NCBI GenBank assembly: GCA_023249395.1
Contig: JAHFCS010000075.1
Coordinates: forward strand, 1 to 8,152
Direction of reading: 5' to 3'
Length of the DNA stretch: 8,152 bases
DNA from: Gemmatimonadota bacterium
GTDB taxonomy: Bacteria > Gemmatimonadota > Gemmatimonadetes > Gemmatimonadales > Gemmatimonadaceae
Below the pieces are notes generated by a model, which was not told where the DNA came from, did no database searches, and saw only the letters and a list, made by a program, of their open reading frames with translations. Within the stretch, counting starts at the first letter, position 1; the number at the start of each line of letters is the position of its first letter. This document shows positions 1-3,997 of the stretch, piece after piece. The translations under genes and the position numbers were made by a program.

Positions 1-576
1 CACTTTTCGCGCGAATATCTCGAATGCCGTCACGAGCTGCGCGGGAAAGAACGCCAGCAGGTAGAGCCCCGCGACGAGCAGCACCACGATCAGGATCGAG
101 CCCTGCGCGAGATGGCCGAGCGACTGCCCGGCGACGCGCGCGCCGCTCGGGAATGACGGATCGAGCAGCGCCGCCGCTCCGAGGCCGAGCATCACCACCA
201 TGTCGAACAGGCGATCGACAGCGAGTGATGCGAGCGAGCTGGCGAATGAAACCGTCGTCTCGCGTGTTATTGCATAGGCACGTGCGATCTCTCCGGCGCG
301 CGCCGGGACGAGATTGTTCACCATCATCCCGATTGCAACGGAGCGCCAGAGAGGGCCGAAAGGCAGGTTGGGTGCAACGGGTTCGAGAATCGTCCGCCAC
401 TTCAGTGCGCGGATCGGAAACAGGAGTGTCGCGCAGGTTGCCGATGCCAGAAACAGCGGGAGATTGGAAACGGCGAGCTCATGCCATACCGCAGCGAGCG
501 AAACGCCACGAAGTGTCCACACGAGAAGGGCGACGCTGAGCGCGATGCCGATTGCGCTCCGCCAGCTTATTCTCAA
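1..576 (-). CDS. Lysylphosphatidylglycerol synthase-like multi-pass membrane protein (UPF0104), partial
   Basis: This gene reads off the left edge, leaving 192 N-terminal residues. The protein is strongly hydrophobic, with likely membrane segments near residues 8-22, 39-55, 79-90, 116-138 and 160-177. It carries the family signature: R56/W60 in an RxxKW context, then NNLVPARAGEIAR at 87-99, then the AVDRLFD stretch at 119-125. The family resembles the flippase/membrane half of MprF and AglD-type proteins, which lack the lysyl-transfer domain or have it fused at the C-terminus. That end is not visible, so substrate and reaction are unknown. I chose the TTG start at 576-574 because the stop of the upstream gene is in the same frame just before it and no closer ATG exists. 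A GAGGAG Shine-Dalgarno lies 6 nt upstream. It is the third gene of the pdxJ unit. The family call is firm; a function in lipid transport or modification is inference. Confidence 0.88.
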   Translation of the reverse strand, partial: MRISWRSAIGIALSVALLVWTLRGVSLAAVWHELAVSNLPLFLASATCATLLFPIRALKWRTILEPVAPNLPFGPLWRSVAIGMMVNNLVPARAGEIARAYAITRETTVSFASSLASLAVDRLFDMVVMLGLGAAALLDPSFPSGARVAGQSLGHLAQGSILIVVLLVAGLYLLAFFPAQLVTAFEIFARKV

Positions 577-579
577 CCG

Positions 580-1029
580 CTACTCCTCGGCCGCGAGTGC
601 AATGAGATCGAGCAGCTCGTCTACCGACTCGGCGCTTGGCGGGTGGCCGGTGCTTCGCGCCGTTGCGCGAATCTCGAGTGCCCTGTCGAGTGCCGCGCGT
701 CCACGGTATAGCAGAGTCTCGATCGCCACCGGTGGCGGCGCGGGCACGGGTGTCCGGCGAGTTCCGCCGGCGACGGCTCCGAGCTGGACGATGCTCGTCC
801 CGAGGAGATCGTGGAGCTCGCGGCCGCGCGCTGGAGTGTAACGCGCTGCGCCGCCGAGCGGAGTTCCCGACCGCGGTGTTGGCCGCCGGGTGATGCGTGC
901 TGGGTCGGGCCGAGCGAGCGTTGTGCCGCCGTAAAGCTCTGGCGAAGTCGTCGGGCTCACGATGTGTGGCCCGGCGTCGTCGAAAAAGAGCTGCGAGATC
1001 GGAATCACTTCGTCTCCGGTTCTGGTCAT
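580..1029 (-). CDS. Uncharacterised 149-residue protein between pdxJ and a membrane protein
   Basis: I do not recognise this protein. It has no signal peptide, membrane segment, cysteine or obvious catalytic motif. The N-terminal 40 residues hold a moderately hydrophobic stretch (VIPISQLFFDD at 8-18) followed by SPTTSPELYGG. Residues 40-65 are rich in Arg, Pro and Thr and probably flexible. Residues 66-95 look ordered (RGRELHDLLG), then a Pro-rich linker (PVPAPPP) leads to a probable C-terminal helical region from about residue 100, ending acidic (SVDELLDLIALAAEE). The reading frame is supported by its ATGA overlap with the pdxJ stop, an AGGAG motif 10 nt before the ATG, and its tight fit with the next gene's ribosome site. 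The context suggests co-expression with pdxJ and the membrane protein, but no function follows from that. A structural or adaptor role would be a guess. Confidence 0.78.
   Translation of the reverse strand: MTRTGDEVIPISQLFFDDAGPHIVSPTTSPELYGGTTLARPDPARITRRPTPRSGTPLGGAARYTPARGRELHDLLGTSIVQLGAVAGGTRRTPVPAPPPVAIETLLYRGRAALDRALEIRATARSTGHPPSAESVDELLDLIALAAEE
583..588 (-). promoter_or_regulatory. Shine-Dalgarno site deciding a TTG start
   Basis: On the minus strand this reads GAGGAG, six bases before the TTG start of the membrane protein. The same six bases are the last two sense codons (Glu-Glu) of the upstream gene, so ribosome binding for the third gene sits inside the second. This supports the unusual TTG start and suggests translational coupling. 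Confidence 0.7.
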
Positions 1030-1775
1030 GCGCTGTGCGCTCCTGAGCGACGTGCTGCGTCCATTGCACCGCGCATTTCGCGCACGGCTTCCGGCAAACC
1101 CACAAATATCGCTCTACTGACGATCGAGTGGCCGATGTTCAACTCTTCGATCTCGGGAATCGCCGCCACCGGTCCAACGTTGGCTACGTTAAGCCCGTGA
1201 CCGGCGTGCACCGCGAGTCCCAGGTCGGAAGCGAGCTTCGCACAGTGGACGAGCGCGTCGAGAGCCGGACCGTCGCCGCCGCCGGCGAGGGCGTATTGTC
1301 CGGTGTGGAGCTCGATCGCATCAGCGCCGCATTTCTTCGACAGTCGCACCGTCTCCTCGTCCGGGTCGATGAATAGACTCACTCGTATGCCCGCATCGCG
1401 AAGGCGCCGCACACAACGCCCGACGCGCTCTGCGTCGCCGGCGACATCGAGTCCGCCTTCGGTGGTGATCTCCTGACGCCGCTCGGGCACCAAAGTTACC
1501 TGCGGCGGATGAAGACGGAGCGCGATGCCGATCATCTCGTCCGCGCAGGCCGCTTCGAGATTGAAGTACGACTTCGACATGGTTGCGAGTGCCTCGACGT
1601 CCGCGTCCTGTATGTGGCGGCGGTCCTCGCGGAGATGCGCGGTGATTCCATCGGCGCCCGCCACCTCACAGATCGCCGCCGCTTCGACCGGACTTGGCTC
1701 ATCTCCGCGGCGAGCCTGTCGCAACGTCGCGACGTGGTCGACGTTGATGTACAGGCGTTGATGTCTTGCTCGCAT
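1026..1775 (-). CDS. pdxJ: Pyridoxine 5'-phosphate synthase
   Basis: PdxJ (EC 2.6.99.2) condenses 1-deoxyxylulose 5-phosphate with 3-amino-2-oxopropyl phosphate to make pyridoxine 5'-phosphate, the last ring-closing step of the DXP-dependent vitamin B6 pathway, in the cytoplasm. The 249 residues match the usual length, and the TIM-barrel motifs appear in order: NVDHVATLR at 11-19, GADGITAHLREDRRHI at 40-55, FNLE at 71-74, PERRQEITTEGGLDV at 97-111, SLFID at 133-137, HAGHGLN at 190-196 and ELNIGHS near 213. By alignment with E. coli PdxJ, the catalytic residues correspond to H47, E74 and H193, all present. The ATG at 1775 has only a weak GGGA upstream. The stop overlaps the next gene's ATG (ATGA), so this is the first gene of a three-gene minus-strand unit. 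The PLP made here would serve enzymes such as the aminotransferase at 6838. The identification is secure. Confidence 0.98.
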   Translation of the reverse strand: MRARHQRLYINVDHVATLRQARRGDEPSPVEAAAICEVAGADGITAHLREDRRHIQDADVEALATMSKSYFNLEAACADEMIGIALRLHPPQVTLVPERRQEITTEGGLDVAGDAERVGRCVRRLRDAGIRVSLFIDPDEETVRLSKKCGADAIELHTGQYALAGGGDGPALDALVHCAKLASDLGLAVHAGHGLNVANVGPVAAIPEIEELNIGHSIVSRAIFVGLPEAVREMRGAMDAARRSGAHSA

Positions 1776-1800
1776 TTATCCCGCCCGTTAGGTTCGCAAC

Positions 1801-1807
1801 TATTATC
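1801..1807. promoter_or_regulatory. Possible shared -10 element in the pdxJ/lipoprotein divergent gap
   Basis: This is the only A/T-rich patch in the 44-bp gap between the two divergent starts. On the minus strand, 1807-1802 reads GATAAT, a 5/6 match to TATAAT that would give pdxJ a leader of about 20 nt. On the plus strand, 1801-1806 reads TATTAT, also 5/6, but its start point would fall inside the lipoprotein gene's ribosome site. No good -35 sits at 16-18 bp on either strand. The minus-strand reading is the more plausible. The call rests on motif similarity alone. Confidence 0.33.
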
Positions 1808-1809
1808 GT

Positions 1810-1813
1810 GGAG
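1810..1813 (+). promoter_or_regulatory. Shine-Dalgarno site choosing the lipoprotein GTG start
   Basis: GGAG here ends six bases before the GTG at 1820. The more upstream in-frame starts, ATG at 1766 and GTG at 1808, lack such a site. The ATG at 1766 would also lie within pdxJ and bury the signal peptide. Confidence 0.6.
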
Positions 1814-1819
1814 ACACGT

Positions 1820-2314
1820 GTGAAGAAACTGCTTCTCCCTCTGCTGGTGCTCGCCGCATGCACCCACGCGACGACTACCACAACTACAGGCGCTGGCGCT
1901 CCCACCACCACGACTACCACCACCGGCTCTTCGCTCGTCGGTGCTTCGACTCCCCGAATGGCCGTGGAGCAGTTCCTCGCCGCCGTTCGCGCGCAGGACC
2001 TGCAGGCGATGTCGGCGGTTTTCGGAACCACGCGCGGTCCGTCGCGCGACAATATGGACCGAGAGCAGCTCGACAAGCGCCTGATCATCCTGCAGTGCTA
2101 TTTCTACCACGACAAATTTCGCATCCTTGGCGAGAATCCGGGAGAAGCCGGGCATCGCGTATTTCTTGTCGAGCTCACACGGGGCCGACTCACCCGGTCG
2201 CCGCGCTTCTACACGATCCAGGGTCCACGCGATCGCTGGTTCGTGGACAACATGGAGATTGCCGCCGTCCGCGAGTTTTGCAGAGAGTCCGGCACGGTGA
2301 AGCCGGGCTCCTAG
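1820..2314 (+). CDS. Small lipoprotein with threonine tracts and an NTF2-like-looking domain
   Basis: This is a predicted 164-residue secreted lipoprotein. From the GTG at 1820 it begins V-K-K, then a hydrophobic core, then the lipobox LAAC with the acylated cysteine at residue 14. Next come six consecutive threonines (18-23), a Gly/Ala/Pro spacer, and seven more threonines (29-35). This looks like an extended tether between lipid anchor and folded domain. The domain starts near residue 46 (AVEQFLAAVRAQDLQAMSAVFG), a pattern resembling SnoaL/NTF2-like or DUF4878-like proteins. It continues with a Tyr/Phe-rich stretch (CYFYHDKF), then mostly beta-like segments to the end. The specific family and ligand are not recognised. 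The 13-residue signal is short; a start at GTG 1808 would give 17 residues but has no ribosome site. The stop overlaps that of mce on the other strand. The lipoprotein call is good; the fold is tentative. Confidence 0.82.
   Translation: MKKLLLPLLVLAACTHATTTTTTGAGAPTTTTTTTGSSLVGASTPRMAVEQFLAAVRAQDLQAMSAVFGTTRGPSRDNMDREQLDKRLIILQCYFYHDKFRILGENPGEAGHRVFLVELTRGRLTRSPRFYTIQGPRDRWFVDNMEIAAVREFCRESGTVKPGS
1871..1924 (+). repeat. Low-complexity ACN threonine-codon tracts
   Basis: Six ACN codons (1871-1888) and seven ACN codons (1904-1924) flank a Gly-Ala-Gly-Ala-Pro spacer in the lipoprotein gene. The third bases vary (ACG, ACT, ACC, ACA), so this is not a perfect nucleotide repeat. Selection appears to act on threonine rather than on DNA slippage. 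Confidence 0.85.
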
Positions 2315-2721
2315 GCTTCGGTCAGCTCGATCAGCACCCCGCCAGTTGACGCCGGGTGCAGAAAGGCAATCCGCTTTCCCTCCGCACCGATGCGGGGGGC
2401 CTCGTCGATCACTCGCGCCCCCGCGGCGCGGCAACGGTCGAGAGCAGCGTCCAGATCGTCCACCGCGAAGCAGATGTGATGGATCGCGGGGCCACGTCTG
2501 GCGACGAACCTTCCGATCGGAGAGTCCTCCTCCTCGGCCTCGAGGAGCTCGATAAGCGGCCCGCCGGCGTCCAATCCGCGGATCCGCGCACCATCGGTCG
2601 GCGCAAGCTCGACCTCCCTCATTCCGAGGATTTCCCTGTAAAAGGGCAGCGCCTCGGCGATCGAGCGCACCGCGATTCCGACGTGGGCGATTCGCAGTCC
2701 CTTGGGGGTTGATTGCCGCAT
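2311..2721 (-). CDS. mce: Methylmalonyl-CoA epimerase (VOC family)
   Basis: This enzyme (EC 5.1.99.1) interconverts (S)- and (R)-methylmalonyl-CoA, linking propionyl-CoA metabolism to methylmalonyl-CoA mutase and succinyl-CoA. The 136 residues match the small single-chain epimerases, with two VOC repeats. Visible motifs are IAHVGIAV at 11-18, ALPFYREILGM at 24-34, PLIELLE at 55-61, AIHHICFAVDDLDAAL at 79-94 and VLIELTE at 129-135. The likely metal ligands by family comparison are H13, E58 (or its neighbour), H82 and E132. The ATG at 2721 has no clear Shine-Dalgarno, and no closer in-frame ATG precedes the first beta strand. The gene stands alone on its strand, between two plus-strand genes. 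The mutase and propionyl-CoA carboxylase are not in this window. Another VOC enzyme (glyoxalase-type) is possible, but the HHICFAVDD and LIELLE pattern favours epimerase. Confidence 0.92.
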   Translation of the reverse strand: MRQSTPKGLRIAHVGIAVRSIAEALPFYREILGMREVELAPTDGARIRGLDAGGPLIELLEAEEEDSPIGRFVARRGPAIHHICFAVDDLDAALDRCRAAGARVIDEAPRIGAEGKRIAFLHPASTGGVLIELTEA

Positions 2722-2768
2722 TAGATTTCAGAGTCGAAGGAAGGCACAAAGTTAATTCAGACAGACAT

Positions 2769-2783
2769 GCGGGCCATCCCCGC
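2769..2783 (+). promoter_or_regulatory. Small GC hairpin in the trxA leader
   Basis: GCGGG (2769-2773) and CCCGC (2779-2783) can pair into a 5-bp all-GC stem with a 5-base loop. It abuts the GAGGAAG ribosome site of trxA at 2784-2790. It is short enough to be chance. If it forms, it would shape access to the ribosome site. Confidence 0.3.
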
Positions 2784-2790
2784 GAGGAAG
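2784..2790 (+). promoter_or_regulatory. Shine-Dalgarno site for trxA
   Basis: GAGGAAG lies six bases before the ATG at 2797. This decides against the upstream in-frame ATG at 2767, which has no ribosome site and would add ten residues not typical of thioredoxins. Confidence 0.7.
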
Positions 2791-2796
2791 CAAGTA

Positions 2797-3126
2797 ATGT
2801 CGAATGCGGCAGCCGTGACCGATAGCGAATTCGAATTGGAAGTCGAGAAGCACGAGGGTCTCGCGGTGGTGGATTTCTGGGCGATATGGTGCGGCCCGTG
2901 CCGCGTTGTCGCGCCCGCGCTCGACCAGCTCGCGCTCGAGTTCGCCGGCAAGGCGAAGGTCATGAAGATGGATGTCGACACCAACATCAAGACGCCGGCG
3001 CGCTTCATGGTCAGGTCCATTCCGGCGATCCTGTTCTTTAAGGATGGCAAGCTGGTGGACCAGGTGATCGGCGCGGTTCCCAAGTCGCAGCTCGAGTCGA
3101 AGTTCCGCCAGCACGCCGCGGCGTAA
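2797..3126 (+). CDS. trxA: Thioredoxin
   Basis: This is a cytoplasmic dithiol-disulfide oxidoreductase that passes electrons from thioredoxin reductase to targets such as ribonucleotide reductase. The 109 residues are a single thioredoxin fold, the same size as E. coli TrxA. Key positions fall on the E. coli numbering: buried D26, the active site WCGPC with C32 and C35, and cis-proline P76 within SIPA. The residue after the cis-proline is Ala rather than the common Thr, and the residue two before C32 is Ile (WAIWCGPC); both are mild variants. The start follows the GAGGAAG site. The stop TAA overlaps an ATG (TAATG) that opens a five-codon mini-ORF leading to rsmI. trxA is probably the first gene of the plus-strand unit. 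No promoter could be recognised in 2722-2796. The identification is firm, though which of several thioredoxins this is cannot be said. Confidence 0.96.
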   Translation: MSNAAAVTDSEFELEVEKHEGLAVVDFWAIWCGPCRVVAPALDQLALEFAGKAKVMKMDVDTNIKTPARFMVRSIPAILFFKDGKLVDQVIGAVPKSQLESKFRQHAAA

Positions 3127-3143
3127 TGCATCGCCGGCGGTGA
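3126..3143 (+). other. Five-codon mini-ORF bridging trxA and rsmI
   Basis: ATG at 3126 overlaps the trxA stop as TAATG. The frame reads M-H-R-R-R and stops at TGA 3141-3143, which overlaps the rsmI GTG at 3140 as GTGA. rsmI has no visible Shine-Dalgarno, so re-initiating ribosomes could be handed on through this link. The element is directly visible; a role is inference and chance is possible. Confidence 0.35.
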
Positions 3144-3997
3144 CGAGGAGCTCCGTAACCGGCGACGGAGAGAAGGGGGGCGGAGCCCTCTACATCGTCA
3201 GCACGCCTATCGGCAACATGGGTGACATGTCATTTCGCGCGGTCGAGGTCCTGTCCTCGGCCGCGCTCGTCGTTGCGGAGGACACCCGTCATTCCCGCCG
3301 ACTGCTCGATCACTACCAGATTGCCACTCGCTGTGCGCCGTATCACGAGCACAACGAAGCCCGTGAAACGCCCCGTCTCGTCAAGCGGCTGCGTGATGGC
3401 GAGACGATAGCACTCATCACTGATGCCGGAACTCCACTGCTTTCGGACCCCGGTGCACGCCTTGTCGCGGCAGCGATCGAAGCCGGAATCACTGTCGTTC
3501 CGATTCCGGGCGCCTCGGCGTTGCTGGCAGCTCTCGTCGGCTCAGGCCTCGCCGGCGAGCAGTTCACGTTTCTTGGTTTCCTGCCGCGAAAGGGAAAGGA
3601 GCGACTGCGCGCGCTCACGGAAATCATGCGAATGCGGCACACGGCGATCATCTATGAGGCGCCGCCGCGTGTCGGCGCGACGTTGTCCGAGATCGCGCAA
3701 GCGGGAGCAGGCGCGCGGACAGCTGTCGTCGCGCGCGAGCTGACGAAGACATTCGAGGAGTACGCGCGCGGCACGGTCGCCGAGCTGGGACGTCGCTTCA
3801 CCGAGACGCCGGCGCGTGGTGAGGTCGTTATCCTGATCAGCGGGGCGGAAATCGAAGAGGTCTCCGAAGAAATGCTGAGCGACGAAGCGCGCAGGCTGAG
3901 GGCGGAGGGGAAGCTTCCGCGCGAGATCGTCGAGCAGCTCATCTCCGAGCACGGCGCTCCGCGCAATCTTGCCTATCGGCTGGCACACCAGTCGTGA
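3140..3997 (+). CDS. rsmI: 16S rRNA 2'-O-methyltransferase RsmI
   Basis: RsmI uses S-adenosylmethionine to 2'-O-methylate C1402 of 16S rRNA (E. coli numbering, EC 2.1.1.198) in the decoding centre. The 285 residues match the usual length. The SAM-dependent tetrapyrrole-methylase-like fold shows its motifs in order: LYIVSTPIGN at 17-26, AEDTRHS at 46-52, HEHNE at 69-73, TDAGTPLLSDPG at 94-105, PIPGASA at 121-127, FLGFLPRKG at 144-152, then IIYEAPPRV and ARELTKTFEE. A C-terminal region (KLPREIVEQLISEHGAPRN) fits the family's small helical domain. The start is GTG at 3140; no ribosome site or alternative start precedes the conserved core. The gene lies 13 nt after trxA, and its TGA overlaps the GTG of dinG (GTGA). 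Older annotations name such genes yraL. The identification is secure. Confidence 0.97.
   Translation: MTRSSVTGDGEKGGGALYIVSTPIGNMGDMSFRAVEVLSSAALVVAEDTRHSRRLLDHYQIATRCAPYHEHNEARETPRLVKRLRDGETIALITDAGTPLLSDPGARLVAAAIEAGITVVPIPGASALLAALVGSGLAGEQFTFLGFLPRKGKERLRALTEIMRMRHTAIIYEAPPRVGATLSEIAQAGAGARTAVVARELTKTFEEYARGTVAELGRRFTETPARGEVVILISGAEIEEVSEEMLSDEARRLRAEGKLPREIVEQLISEHGAPRNLAYRLAHQS

Noticed and set aside
24..539. A plus-strand frame of 171 codons at the left edge
   Set aside because: It is arginine-rich and antisense to the UPF0104 membrane protein, whose signature motifs are intact on the other strand.
479..1105. A 208-codon minus-strand frame overlapping the unrecognised protein and its neighbours
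   Set aside because: The translation is His/Arg-rich with no domain. The 580-1029 frame fits better, with stop/start overlaps and ribosome sites.
1766..1819. Upstream ATG extension of the lipoprotein
   Set aside because: It would overlap pdxJ and place 18 residues before the signal peptide; the GGAG and signal layout favour 1820.
2290..2330. Rho-independent terminator between the convergent genes
   Set aside because: No GC hairpin followed by a T-run is visible on either strand; CTAG alone is not a terminator.
1532..2749. A 405-codon open frame on the minus strand across pdxJ, the lipoprotein and mce
   Set aside because: Its product is arginine/serine-rich low-complexity text with no motif, and it lies over three well-supported genes. 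It is a by-product of high GC content.
2767..2796. Ten-residue N-terminal extension of thioredoxin
   Set aside because: There is no ribosome site before this ATG, whereas GAGGAAG precedes the ATG at 2797, which gives E. coli-like numbering and length.
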